The position numbers and the translations under genes were made by a program. The notes below the pieces were generated by a model. It saw only the letters and a list, made by a program, of their open reading frames with translations, had not been told where the DNA came from and ran no database searches. From Pseudomonadota bacterium (GTDB lineage Bacteria > Pseudomonadota > Gammaproteobacteria > Steroidobacterales > Steroidobacteraceae): a stretch of 32,177 bases of DNA. The DNA lies in NCBI GenBank assembly GCA_021792555.1, contig JAJYUL010000041.1, forward strand, positions 1 through 32,177, given 5' to 3'. Shown here piece by piece: positions 8,885 to 18,167 of this stretch (position 1 is the first letter of the stretch; every line of letters starts with the position of its first letter).

Positions 8885-9123
8885 AGCGAACCTCGGCGGC
8901 AGGGCTTGCAGCGAGTGTTCGCCGCAAGTGCACGGATATGCTTGCAGAGGGCCAGTGCAGGGGTAATACGCGGATACCGCATCGCGGGCGGCAGCGTGTT
9001 TTACCGGTCGCGACCGCGCTGCAGCCGTGCCAGACCCGATGCTTCCCCGCCGCGGCGTTCACGCCGGCCGAGAAGAGCAGCAGCGCTGTCCATGCGGCAG
9101 CGGGAGCCTGCGTGCCGCGCTCT

Positions 9124-11034
9124 TCAGCCCGTGAGCAGTTCGCGCACGAGGCCGAGGAAGTCTTCGGCGCGCACCGGTTTGCTGAGCACCCGCAGATGCG
9201 GATCCTGCGCGAGGTCCCTGATCGCCGAGGAAGTGTCGCCCGTGATCAGGATCGCCTTCAATGACGCGCTGTGCGCCTCGCGCAGCCGTGCGATCACCTG
9301 CGTGCCGGTCTCCTCCGGGCCGAGGTGAAAGTCCGTGACCAGCAGGTCGGGGCGGTTGCCCTCGCCGGCTCTGCGCAACGCTTCCTCGCCGCAGGAGGCC
9401 GTCGTGACGGCATAACCCTCGGCCTTCAGCAGCATGCGCGTCGCGTTGCGGACGTCGGGATCGTCTTCGACCAGCAGAATCCGCCTCCCGTCGCCGCCGT
9501 TCGGCTCGGGCATCACGGTGAAGCCGGTGCCCGTCTCGCCGGCCGGCATGCTCGCGGTACCCTGAGGCAGGCGCAGGGCGAACGTCGAGCCCTTGCCGAC
9601 CTGCGACTGAATGTCGAGCTCGATCTGCAGCAGCTTTACCAGGCGCCGCACGATGCTCATGCCGAGTCCGTAGCCCTCGCGGGTGCTGTTGCTTGGCACG
9701 CCGATCTGATAGAACTCCTCGCCGATGAGCGGAATCTGCTCGGGGGGTATCCCGACGCCGGTGTCGGTCACTTCGATGCGCACCCCGGAGGACTCCGCGA
9801 CTGCACGCAGATACACCCCCCCGCTGCGCGTGTACTTGACGGCATTCGAGGTGAGGTTGCGCAGCAGCTGCTCGATGAGGGCGGGATCGCTGTGGGCGAC
9901 GAGCGCCGGCGTGTCCACCTGCAGCGTCAGCCCCTTGCCCGCGGCCACATCGCGGAACTCATGCGCCATCGTTTCGAGCAGCGCCGGGACCGCGAAGTCG
10001 CGCGGCTCGGGCTTGACCATGCCGGATTCGAGCTTGCTGATGTCGAGCAGGGCGTTGATCAGCCGTCGGATGGTGGCAACCGCTTCGGCCTGCTGCGTGA
10101 GGGCCTCGGCGAGCTCCGGGTCGGCCGCCTTGCGGCGCATGACGCCGTTCAGCAGGGAGATCGCCTGCAGCGGCTGGCGCAAATCGTGGCTCGCGGTGGC
10201 GAGGAAGCGCCCTTTGGTCCGCTCCGCGCGCAGGGCCTCCTCCTGTGCCTGGCGCGCCAGGTCTCCTGCGCGGGCCAGTTCGAGATTGCGCTGCTCGAGC
10301 TGGTGGTTGGCCTGCGCGGCGTCGTCCGCCCGGCGCGAGATCTCGAGCTGCAGCTGGCGGCCGCGGCGATAGTTCACCGCGGCGAGCGCTATGCCGATCA
10401 TCATCAGCCCGGCGGCGAGCACTGTGCTGGCGAATGCGACCTGCTGCTCGGTCCGGTCGGCCGCCGCGGACCTCTCCATGCGCGCTGTCAGCAAGGCGTG
10501 CTCGTGGCCAATCATCGCATCGACCTGGGACTCGATCGACCGCATGGCATCGAGCCCGGCGTTGGTGCGCACGATCCGCTCGGCGGCTGCCGGCCCTGCA
10601 TTGCGGTAGGCCGCCAGGGTGCTTTGCAGCTCGCTGAGCTTGCTGGCGATCGTTCTCGTGAGTCTGGGGAGCGCCGCGTGCTGCTCGGGATCGTCGACGG
10701 TGAGGTTGCGGAACTGCGCGAGGAGCTGCGGCACCCGGCCGACCGCGGCGTCGTAGGGTTGCAGATAAGCGGCGCTTCCGGTCAGCAGGTAGCCGCGTTG
10801 GCCACGCTCTGCGTCCTCCAGCGCGCCGCGCAGCGAATACAGAGTCAGCATGACCTCGAAGCTGTGGGTGACGAGTTGCTGGCGATGGACGGCCCGAGGC
10901 GAGCGGCTGAGCGCCTCGTAGCCCTGTATCGCGATCAGGATGAGGAACGGCACCACGATCAGCACCATCGCCGTTCCGGCTCCGGGTCGCAGCCTGGACG
11001 ATGGCGCGCTGGCGCGCGCAGTGGCCGAGATCAT
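9124..11034 (-). CDS. CHASE3-type hybrid histidine kinase with C-terminal receiver
   Basis: The product is 636 aa from the ATG at 11034; a GTG at 11103 would add 23 residues and has no Shine-Dalgarno. Domains in order: membrane segment 22-38, periplasmic CHASE3-like sensor about 45-195 (ERGQRGYLLTG), membrane segment 200-220, coiled coil 230-275, HisKA with phospho-acceptor His283 (SHDLRQPLQ), HATPase with N box Asn397, G1 DTGVGIP (424-430) and G2 GYGLGMS (from 454), and a receiver domain with Asp568 in LLVTDFHLGP. The HDLRQPL H-box is typical of hybrid kinases that often work with NarL/FixJ-type regulators. No such regulator gene is in the window. The CHASE3 ligand is unknown. A copy of the TACGTATT element lies upstream. 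Confidence 0.9.
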   Translation of the reverse strand: MISATARASAPSSRLRPGAGTAMVLIVVPFLILIAIQGYEALSRSPRAVHRQQLVTHSFEVMLTLYSLRGALEDAERGQRGYLLTGSAAYLQPYDAAVGRVPQLLAQFRNLTVDDPEQHAALPRLTRTIASKLSELQSTLAAYRNAGPAAAERIVRTNAGLDAMRSIESQVDAMIGHEHALLTARMERSAAADRTEQQVAFASTVLAAGLMMIGIALAAVNYRRGRQLQLEISRRADDAAQANHQLEQRNLELARAGDLARQAQEEALRAERTKGRFLATASHDLRQPLQAISLLNGVMRRKAADPELAEALTQQAEAVATIRRLINALLDISKLESGMVKPEPRDFAVPALLETMAHEFRDVAAGKGLTLQVDTPALVAHSDPALIEQLLRNLTSNAVKYTRSGGVYLRAVAESSGVRIEVTDTGVGIPPEQIPLIGEEFYQIGVPSNSTREGYGLGMSIVRRLVKLLQIELDIQSQVGKGSTFALRLPQGTASMPAGETGTGFTVMPEPNGGDGRRILLVEDDPDVRNATRMLLKAEGYAVTTASCGEEALRRAGEGNRPDLLVTDFHLGPEETGTQVIARLREAHSASLKAILITGDTSSAIRDLAQDPHLRVLSKPVRAEDFLGLVRELLTG

Positions 11035-11225
11035 GGCGATGTGTCCGTCATCTCTCTTGACCGGGTAATGCGTGAAACATCCTGCCGCCGCCCTACGCGG
11101 CACGCGGTGAGCGGAGACGATCGCTGACTGGCGCGCGCGGTGCTGAAGCTATCGTCGTGCCGCGAGGCCACCGCCCCCCTCCCACTGGCCGAATGGTTGC
11201 ACGAGGGGCACGCGCCGTAAGTTTC

Positions 11226-11243
11226 GGACAATACGTATTGTGG
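11226..11243 (-). promoter_or_regulatory. TACGTATT element, copy A (upstream of kinase)
   Basis: The 14-base perfect palindrome ACAATACGTATTGT sits at 11228-11241 in the 400-base gap upstream of the kinase. Read on the minus strand, towards the kinase, it gives TACGTATTGTCCG, nearly identical to copy B (TACGTATTGTCGG). It lies about 195 bases before the ATG, or 130 before the alternative GTG. Apart from this element, the stretch 11035-11441 shows no gene that I can support. Confidence 0.5.
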
Positions 11244-11441
11244 GTCGCGGAGAACTCGCGGCCTATCGGGGCCGGCACTCGCGCTGGACTTGGCTTGGGC
11301 GCACGCACCGGCTTGCCTGCGGTTGCGCGCCGCGGGCGCCTCCTGCGTGCCGGCAGAGCGCTGAATCTTCGGCGCGTCCTCCTGCGCGTGTCAAGTCACC
11401 CTGCATCCGCTGCAGGCCGGGGGCGGCCTACGGAGGGCAGC

Positions 11442-12444
11442 TCAAGCGCCAGGCACGATGTGCGCGGTGCGCAGCATGCTCACGTGGTTGGCCCGCAGCC
11501 GAGCGGGCGGACTATTGAGCTGCTTGTGGCTCATGCGGACGCGCACCGCCGCCAGGGAATCGATCCCGCGGGCTTGCAGCAGCGCCTCAAGTCCCGCGAG
11601 CAGCTCGCATGTATGGCGCGCCGTGGCGCAGCAGCGCCGAGGTCCTCATCACGGCGTCCGCCCCGGCCAGGAGAAATTTGTGGACATCGTCGGCGCTGTG
11701 AGCGCCCGTGCTCGCGGCGAGCGCGGCAGGCAGCCGTCCGTGCAGCAGAGCGATCCACAGCAGCGGCAGACGGGCTTCCGACGGGCTGCTGAGCTCGATC
11801 TCGAGCGACAGGCGCAGGGTGCGGATATCGATATCCGGCTGATAGAGGCGGTTGAACAGGACCAATGCGTCGGCGCCGGCAGCGCACAACGCCTCGGCCA
11901 GCGCGCCGAGCGCGCTGAACTAGGGGCCGATCTTGACCGCAACCGGAATGCGCACGACCGCGCGCACCGCGGCGACCGCTTGCACGCAGGCCTGCTCGAC
12001 CTCGCGCCCGGGGAGCTCCGGTGCCGCTGGAATGGCTCCGAGGTTCAGTTCGAGCGCATCCGCACCGGCCTCAGCGATCCGCACGGCGTTTTCGGCCCGG
12101 CACTTGGGGCTGAGGCAGTTGAGGCTGGCGATGATCGGAATGTCGAGTGCCGTCTTGGCCCGCTGCACGCTGCGCAGACAGATCTTGGCACCGTCAGCGG
12201 ATGGGGGGTAGGCGGGGAAGTGGGTCTGCGCCTCGGCGCAGCCGCTTGCCGGCAGCGCATGGCGGTGCTCCTCAGCGGCCCGTTCGGCGCGCAGCTGCTC
12301 CTCGAACAGCGAGGGCAGGACCACGGCTGCGGCACCGTGATCCTCCAGCGCGCGCAGTGTGCCGAGCTCGTCGGTCAGCGCAGAGGCTGTCGCGATCAGC
12401 GGGTTGCGCAGCGCGAGCCCCATGTAGCCGCTCAGAAGGTTCAC
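11442..12444 (-). pseudogene. Dihydroorotate-dehydrogenase-like protein, disrupted
   Basis: The GTG start at 12444 overlaps the nifJ stop (GTGA). The frame reads well (LRNPLIATASALTDEL; IPIIASLNCLS; GADALELNLGAIP; VAVKIGP) to a TAG at 11920-11922. It continues in the same frame with FSALGALAEAL, GADALVLFNRLYQPDIDI and AGADAVMRTSALLRHGAPYM. The expected sequence is KIGP-Y-FSAL, so the TAG replaces a Tyr codon. At 11607 one extra base (or two lost) shifts the frame. After correction the family C-terminus follows (ELLAGLEALLQ; VRMSHKQL; RLRANHVSML), ending with TGA at 11442-11444. Such FMN-binding TIM-barrel proteins often accompany PFOR genes. With two lesions the gene is probably dead, unless one or both are sequencing errors. 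Confidence 0.85.
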
Positions 12445-15400
12445 GGGCGGATCCCGGCCGGATGAAACGACTCGCCGCCGCGGCTGGCCAGCTGCTCGTA
12501 CTGCCGGTACTTCTCGTCCACCACCCGCTGCGCCTGCGCGAGCAGCATCTGCGCAGCGTCCGGATCGAAGCTCCCGAGCGCGCGGTAGCGCAGCTCGTTG
12601 TAGGCATAGTCCTTCAGCGCGATGGTGGGCCGCGGCGAGTCGAGGCGGAACGGGCGCTGCCCGGCGGTGCGCATCGCGGGATTGAAGCGGAACAGCGGCC
12701 AGTAGCCGCTGGCGGTCGCCAGATCCTGCTGCTTCATCCCGTACCGCAGGTCGAAGCCGTGCGCGATGCAGTGACTGTAGGCGATGATGAGCGAAGGGCC
12801 CGGATAGGCCTCGGCCTCACGCAGCGCCAGCAGCGTCTGCTGCGGGTTTGCGCCCATGGCGACCTGAGCCACGTAGACGTTGCCGTAGGCGATCGCCTGC
12901 AGCGCCAGATCCTTGCGCGCGGTGCGCTTGCCCGCGGCGGCAAACTTCGCAATCGCTCCGAGCGGGGTCGCCTTGGAGGATTGTCCTCCGGTATTGGAGT
13001 ACACCTCGGTGTCGAGCACGAGCACGTTGACGTCCCGGGCGCTCGCCAGCACATGATCGAGGCCTCCGTAGCCGATATCGTATGCCCAGCCGTCGCCGCC
13101 GACGAGCCAGATGCTGCGGCGCAGCAGATGATCGGCGACCGAGAGCAGATCGCGCGCCGGCTCGGCATCGAGCTGTTCGAGCCGGCTCTTGAGAGTGGCG
13201 ATGCGCGCGCGCTGTGCGCGCAGCTCCGACTCACTGCCTTGGGGCGCGTCCAGCAGTTCCTGTGTCAGCTCCTCGCCGACCTGCGCGGCCAGCGCGCGCA
13301 ACAGCCGCTCGGCGAGCGCGTGCTGCTGGTCGGCGGCGAGCCGGAAGCCCAGTCCGAACTCGGCATTGTCCTCGAACAGGGAGTTCGACCAGGCCGGTCC
13401 GCGGCCCGCCGCGTCCTTGCTCCAGGGGGTGACCGGCAGGTTGCCGCCGTAGATCGAGGAGCAGCCGGTGGCATTGGCGACCTGCAGCCGCTCGCCGAAC
13501 AGCTGCGTCAGCACCTTCAGGTATGGCGTCTCGCCGCAGCCGGCGCATGCCCCCGGGAACTCGAAGAGCGGCTGCAGGAACTGCACGCCGCGCACGTTGG
13601 CGAAATCAACCCGCGAGCGGTCGTTGACCGGCAGAGACTCGAAGAACTCGATGTGGCGGCGCGCCTGCTCGAGCATCGGGCTCTTCGCCCCGAGGTTGAT
13701 CGCCTTGCGACCCGGCTCCAGAGCGCTTGCCGCCGGGCAGACCTCCACGCAAATCCCGCAGCCCGTGCAGTCCTCCAGGTACACCTGCAGGGCGAAGCGC
13801 ACATCGGGGTTGCCGCGCGAGTTCACCGCGGCGGATTTGAACTGCTCGGGCGCCTCGGCGAGTGCCGAGTCGGGGAAATACTTCGAGCGGATCACGCTGT
13901 GCGGGCAGGCAAAGCCGCACTGGCCGCACTGGATGCACAGATCCGGCTCCCACGCCGCGACGGTCGCGGATACATTGCGCTTCTCGTACGCCGCGGTTGC
14001 CGAGGGCCATGTGCCGTCGACCGGCAGCTGGCTCACCCGCAGCTCATCGCCGCTGCCCGGTCCGCGCAGCATCACAGCGGTGACTTCACGCACGAAGCGC
14101 GGAGCGCTGGCCGGCACGACCGGCGGCGGTGGTGCACCGTCGCCCGGTGTCTGCGGCACGGTCACCTCGAACAGCTGCGCCAGTGCGTGATCGACCGCCG
14201 CGTGGTTCTGCCGGACCACCTGCTCGCCCTTGCCGGCGTAGGTTGCCGCGATCGACTGTTTGATGCGCTCGATCGCCTCGGCGCGCGGCAGCACTCCCGA
14301 AATAGCGAAGAAGCAGGTCTGCAGCACCGTGTTGATCCGCCCGGACAGACCGGACTCGCGGGCGACCTTGGCTGCGTCTATGACGAACAGTCGCAGCCCG
14401 AGCGCGATGATCCTCTGCCGCATCGCTCGCGGCAGCTGCCTCCACACCTCCTGCGGTCCGAACGGTGTGTTCAGCAGGAATGTGCCCCCGGGTGCGGCGA
14501 GCCGCAGTACGTCATTGCGCTCGAGCAGGCTCGCCTGATGGCAGGCGATGAAATGGGCCGATTCGATCAGATAGGGCGAGTCGATCGGCCGGGTGCCGAA
14601 GCGCAGGTGCGACACGGTCTGCGCGCCGGACTTGTGTGAATCGTATACGAAGTAGCCCTGGGCGAAGCGCTGCGGGTCCGCGGCGATGATCTTCACCGTG
14701 TTTTTGTTCGCGCCCACCGTGCCGTCGGCACCCAGGCCGTAGAAGACCGCGCGCACCACATCGTCCGCTTCGATCGAAAAGCCGGCATCGACAGGCAGGC
14801 TCAGACCGGACAGATCGTCCTCGATCCCGACGGAGAAGCTGCCGCGCGGTTCGGCCCTGGCCAGTTCCGCGAACACCGCGCGCGCCTGTGCGGGGTTGAA
14901 GTTCTTCGAGCCCAGGCCGTAGCGGCCGCCGATCACCCGCGGCATGCGCTCGCGCCTGCGGGCCGCGTGCGCTCGCGCGAGCGTTGCGATCACATCAAGG
15001 TACAGAGGCTCCCCGGGGGCGCCCGGTTCCTTGGTCTGCTCGAGCACCGCGACGGCCGTGCAGGATTCGGGGAGGGCCTGGAGAAAATGCTCGGCACTGA
15101 ACGGCCGGTAGAGCCGCACCTGCATGACGCCCACGCGCTCACCGGCTGCGCGCAGATGCGCGACCGTCGCGCGCACGGTCGAGGCGCCCGAACCCATAAG
15201 TACGATGACGCGGTCGGCATCGGCCGCGCCGTCATATTCGAACAGCCGGTACGTCCGTCCGGTCAAGCCGGCGAAGCGCTCCATCACCCCCTGCACGATG
15301 GCCGGGACGCGCGCGTAGAACGGATTGGAGGCTTCGCGCCCCTGGAAGTAGGTGTCCGGGTTGTGCGCCGTGCCGCGAATGAAGGCGTGTTCGGGATTGA

Positions 15401-16037
15401 GCGCCCGGGCGCGATGTGCGCGCACCAGCTCGTCGCGGATCAGCGCGCGGATCTGCGCGTCGGAAAGCAGCGTCAGCTTGTTGACTTCGTGCGAGGTGCG
15501 GAACCCGTCGAAGAAGTGCAGGAACGGCACGCGCGCCTCGAGCGTCGCACACTGCGCAATGAGTGCCGCGTCATGCGCCTCCTGGACCGATCCGGAGGAC
15601 AGCAGCGCGAAGCCTGTGGTCCGCACCGCCATGACGTCCGAGTGTTCGCCGAATATCGACAGGGCGTGGGTGGCCACCGCGCGGGCGGCCACATGAAAGA
15701 CCGTGGCGGTGAGTTCGCCGGCGATCTTGAACATGTTCGGCAGCATCAGCAGCAGACCCTGCGAGGCGGTGAACGTGGTGGTCAGCGCACCGGACTGCAG
15801 CGCCCCGTGCACCGCGCCGGCCGCGCCGCCCTCGCTCTGCATTTCCTGCACGAGCGGTACGCTTCCCCAGATATTCGTCAGGCCCCGCGCGCTCCACTCG
15901 TCGGCCAGTTCTGCCATGGGCGAGGATGGGGTGATGGGGTAGATCGCACAGATCTCGTTGACCCGGTAGGCAACGTGCGCCACGGCGGCGTTGCCATCCA
16001 GAACGGCGGTTGCGGCGGTGTCGGGAAGATCGGACAT
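12441..16037 (-). CDS. nifJ: Pyruvate:ferredoxin (flavodoxin) oxidoreductase
   Basis: The product is 1198 aa, the full length of single-chain PFOR. It converts pyruvate and CoA to acetyl-CoA and CO2 while reducing ferredoxin or flavodoxin, and is oxygen-sensitive. The N-terminal pyrimidine-binding domain starts with NEICAIYPITPSSPMAE. It is followed by the gamma-like region (GASTVRATVAHLRAAGERVGV) and two ferredoxin [4Fe-4S] motifs, CIQCGQCGFACP from Cys701 and CTGCGICVEVCP from Cys757. Cys831 in CAGCGE begins the proximal-cluster region, and the TPP site is GDGWAYDIGYGG (981-992) with DTEVYSNTGGQ. All cluster cysteines expected in these stretches are present. It lies eight bases after the FAD/Fe-S oxidoreductase and is coupled to the broken downstream gene. 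It points to a fermentative or micro-oxic mode of life. Confidence 0.96.
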   Translation of the reverse strand: MSDLPDTAATAVLDGNAAVAHVAYRVNEICAIYPITPSSPMAELADEWSARGLTNIWGSVPLVQEMQSEGGAAGAVHGALQSGALTTTFTASQGLLLMLPNMFKIAGELTATVFHVAARAVATHALSIFGEHSDVMAVRTTGFALLSSGSVQEAHDAALIAQCATLEARVPFLHFFDGFRTSHEVNKLTLLSDAQIRALIRDELVRAHRARALNPEHAFIRGTAHNPDTYFQGREASNPFYARVPAIVQGVMERFAGLTGRTYRLFEYDGAADADRVIVLMGSGASTVRATVAHLRAAGERVGVMQVRLYRPFSAEHFLQALPESCTAVAVLEQTKEPGAPGEPLYLDVIATLARAHAARRRERMPRVIGGRYGLGSKNFNPAQARAVFAELARAEPRGSFSVGIEDDLSGLSLPVDAGFSIEADDVVRAVFYGLGADGTVGANKNTVKIIAADPQRFAQGYFVYDSHKSGAQTVSHLRFGTRPIDSPYLIESAHFIACHQASLLERNDVLRLAAPGGTFLLNTPFGPQEVWRQLPRAMRQRIIALGLRLFVIDAAKVARESGLSGRINTVLQTCFFAISGVLPRAEAIERIKQSIAATYAGKGEQVVRQNHAAVDHALAQLFEVTVPQTPGDGAPPPPVVPASAPRFVREVTAVMLRGPGSGDELRVSQLPVDGTWPSATAAYEKRNVSATVAAWEPDLCIQCGQCGFACPHSVIRSKYFPDSALAEAPEQFKSAAVNSRGNPDVRFALQVYLEDCTGCGICVEVCPAASALEPGRKAINLGAKSPMLEQARRHIEFFESLPVNDRSRVDFANVRGVQFLQPLFEFPGACAGCGETPYLKVLTQLFGERLQVANATGCSSIYGGNLPVTPWSKDAAGRGPAWSNSLFEDNAEFGLGFRLAADQQHALAERLLRALAAQVGEELTQELLDAPQGSESELRAQRARIATLKSRLEQLDAEPARDLLSVADHLLRRSIWLVGGDGWAYDIGYGGLDHVLASARDVNVLVLDTEVYSNTGGQSSKATPLGAIAKFAAAGKRTARKDLALQAIAYGNVYVAQVAMGANPQQTLLALREAEAYPGPSLIIAYSHCIAHGFDLRYGMKQQDLATASGYWPLFRFNPAMRTAGQRPFRLDSPRPTIALKDYAYNELRYRALGSFDPDAAQMLLAQAQRVVDEKYRQYEQLASRGGESFHPAGIRP

Positions 16038-16045
16038 GGTCCGGC

Positions 16046-17683
16046 TCAGCGCGCCGCCCCCTCAGGGAGCATCTCGATCGCATGGCACGGGCAGGCCTCG
16101 AAACACACCGCGCAGCCCGTGCAGCGTGCATAGAGGAAGCGGTAACGGCGGCCCGGACCGAGCTTCTCGATCGCCTGCTCGGGGCAGGCCGCGTAGCATT
16201 GATCGCACTCGAAGCAGTTGCCGCAGGAGAAGCAGCGCTGCGCCTCGTAGCGCGCCTGCGTCTCGGCGAGTCCGGCGACGACTTCAGTGAACTCGCCCGC
16301 GCGCTCAGCGGGCGGCAGCTGCGGCTGCTCGCGGCGCTCGGCGTCGGTATAGATCGGCAGGTGCAGCCCGGCGAACGAGGCCAACGGGTGCTTCGGCGGC
16401 GCCGGCGGCGGATGGCCGCGCAGATACGCATCGATGTGGCGCGCGGCTCGCTTGCCGTGGCCCGTCGCGACGGTAACCGAGCGCTCCTCGGCGACCATGT
16501 CGCCGCCGGCAAAGATGCCGGCGTGTCCGGTCATGAGCGTCGCGGTGACCTTGAGCGTGCCGTCGGCGCAGAACTCCAGGCCGCTCACCTGCTGCAGAAA
16601 TGCGCTGTCGGTCTCCTGGCCGAGCGCGAGCACCACGGCGTCGGCGGCGAGCCGCTCCAGTCGGCCGGTCGGGCGCGGTCGGCCATCCGCATCGAGCTCC
16701 ATCTGCTCGACACGCAGCTCCGGTCCGACCACCTGCTGGATCGTGGTCAGCCATTTGACCCTTACGCCTTCCTCGAGCGCCTCGTCGATCTCGAAGGTGC
16801 GCGCGGGCATGTGAGCGCGATCGCGCCTGTAGATGATGAGCGTGTCTTCGGCGCCGAGGCGCCGAGCTGTGCGCGCGGCGTCCATGGCGGTGTTTCCGCC
16901 GCCGTAGATGACGACGCGGCGGCCGAGGACCGGCTGCTCACCAGCGCCGATGCCATGGAGCATCGTCACGGCGTCTAACACACGCGCCGCATCACGTGCC
17001 GGCAGCTCGACGTGTTTGGCAACGCCGGCGCCAATCGCGAGGAACACGGCATCGAAGCCGCCCGCAGCCTGCTCGGCGAGCACATCCCGCACGCGGTGAT
17101 TGAACACGAAGGTGACCCCGAGTGCCTCGAGGCGCGCGACTTCCCGTGTCAGCACGGCGCGCGGCAGCCGGTATGCCGGAATACCGAAGCGTAGCATGCC
17201 GCCGGGCAGCGCTTCGGCCTCGTGGATCTCGACGGTGTGCCCGAGCCGGGCGAGGTGATACGCGGCGGAGAGACCGGCCGGCCCGGCGCCGACGACCAGG
17301 ACCCGTCTGCCGGAAGGCGCAGCGGCCTGCGCGGGGCCCCAGCCTTCGGCAACAGCCCGATCGCCGAGAAACCGCTCGACGGCGTGAATGGAAACTGCGC
17401 TGTCGGCCTGTGTGCGGTTGCAGAAATCCTCACATGGGTGATAGCAGACCCGGCCGTGGATCCCCGGCAGAGGATTGTCCGCCAGCAGCGTAAGCCATGC
17501 CTCGCGGTGGCGTCCGGCGCGAACTAACGCCAGCCACGCCTGAATGTTCTCTCCCGCGGGGCAGGCGTGATTGCACGGCGGTAGCAGATCGACATACACG
17601 GGCCGTCGCTCGCGCACCGCGCCCGTGCCCGGCTCGGCGAGCAGATCGATGCGCGGTGTCAGATCGGTCTGGCGGGTGCTCAT
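16046..17683 (-). CDS. FAD/NAD(P) Fe-S oxidoreductase (GltD-like) with C-terminal ferredoxin domain
   Basis: The product is 545 aa from the ATG at 17683; an open frame to 17767 adds residues unlike the family. The N-terminal domain carries Cys37/41 (CNHACPAGE) and Cys80/84/88 (CYHPCEDFC), as in glutamate synthase small subunits. An FAD-binding GAGPAG is at 132-137 and a second nucleotide-binding motif, YGGGNTAMDA, lies near 285-295. The C-terminus has ferredoxin-like Cys clusters (CFSCGNCFECDQCYAACP and CTGCAVCFEACP). It is first in the operon with nifJ. The likely role is electron transfer between NAD(P)H and the ferredoxin used or produced by PFOR. No glutamate synthase large subunit is nearby, so a role in glutamate synthesis is unlikely. 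Confidence 0.88.
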   Translation of the reverse strand: MSTRQTDLTPRIDLLAEPGTGAVRERRPVYVDLLPPCNHACPAGENIQAWLALVRAGRHREAWLTLLADNPLPGIHGRVCYHPCEDFCNRTQADSAVSIHAVERFLGDRAVAEGWGPAQAAAPSGRRVLVVGAGPAGLSAAYHLARLGHTVEIHEAEALPGGMLRFGIPAYRLPRAVLTREVARLEALGVTFVFNHRVRDVLAEQAAGGFDAVFLAIGAGVAKHVELPARDAARVLDAVTMLHGIGAGEQPVLGRRVVIYGGGNTAMDAARTARRLGAEDTLIIYRRDRAHMPARTFEIDEALEEGVRVKWLTTIQQVVGPELRVEQMELDADGRPRPTGRLERLAADAVVLALGQETDSAFLQQVSGLEFCADGTLKVTATLMTGHAGIFAGGDMVAEERSVTVATGHGKRAARHIDAYLRGHPPPAPPKHPLASFAGLHLPIYTDAERREQPQLPPAERAGEFTEVVAGLAETQARYEAQRCFSCGNCFECDQCYAACPEQAIEKLGPGRRYRFLYARCTGCAVCFEACPCHAIEMLPEGAAR

Positions 17684-17861
17684 GCGTTTGCCTGCGCGCT
17701 CCGCCACCGGCGGCGCCGCAGAATGGCTTCGCTCGGCACTCGCGCGGTGAGCGCAGATATGCAGCATACGACGGGTGCGAGAGGTCCTTGCTGCGGATTA
17801 CCCGTACGCGGCGGCGCCGAGGGGCGCGTCTTGCGGCGCTGCGCGCTTACACAGATCGTCC

Positions 17862-17882
17862 GGTACAACTGCGTATTTCGCG
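17862..17882 (-). promoter_or_regulatory. Degenerate TACGTATT-like element upstream of nifJ operon
   Basis: On the minus strand, GAAATACGCA followed by GTTGTACCGG resembles the AATACGTA-TTGTCCG of copy A, with one core substitution and a one-base shift. It lies about 190 bases before the start of the FAD/Fe-S oxidoreductase. This is weak alone and is listed because of the four better copies elsewhere in the window. Confidence 0.25.
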
Positions 17883-18126
17883 CCGCCTGACTTGGGCGCA
17901 TCTTTCGCAGCGTTATTTCGGGATGAGGCGGCGCGCTGGAGTTCGTCTCCGCGGACGGGATGGAGCGCTCCTGCGAGCACGCTGATTGCGTGCGGGCACA
18001 GCCCTCTTTACAGGGCCGCCGCCACGACTCGTGAATGGAGGGCAGCAGTCCGGATCAGGATGAGCCGAGACGCAAGCTGCCGACATCTCGCGGGGATGAA
18101 GGACCGCACAGGGAACGGTGTCAGGA

Positions 18127-18167
18127 GGGGCCGCGGCGCGAGGATCCGTTCATACCGCCGCGGCCCC
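18127..18167 (-). terminator. 12-bp perfect hairpin downstream of the USP-CBS-HPF operon
   Basis: GGGGCCGCGGCG (18127-18138) pairs perfectly with CGCCGCGGCCCC (18156-18167) across a 17-base loop. It lies about 100 bases after the stop of the hibernation-factor gene (minus strand). No U-run follows on the minus strand, so it may stabilise the 3' end rather than terminate by itself. Confidence 0.4.

Noticed and set aside
9271-11127. 618-residue plus-strand open frame antisense to the histidine kinase
   Set aside because: The minus strand shows all kinase motifs in order. The antisense frame has only low-complexity sequence.
11920-11922. Reading the amber codon as a recoded amino acid (for example pyrrolysine)
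   Set aside because: The family has Tyr at this place, no recoding element is evident, and a second independent frameshift lies downstream.
12147-14639. 830-residue open frame on the plus strand, antisense to nifJ
   Set aside because: It is the mirror of a highly conserved PFOR gene. Its translation is Arg/Ala/Leu-rich with no family resemblance, a usual artefact of GC-rich coding DNA.
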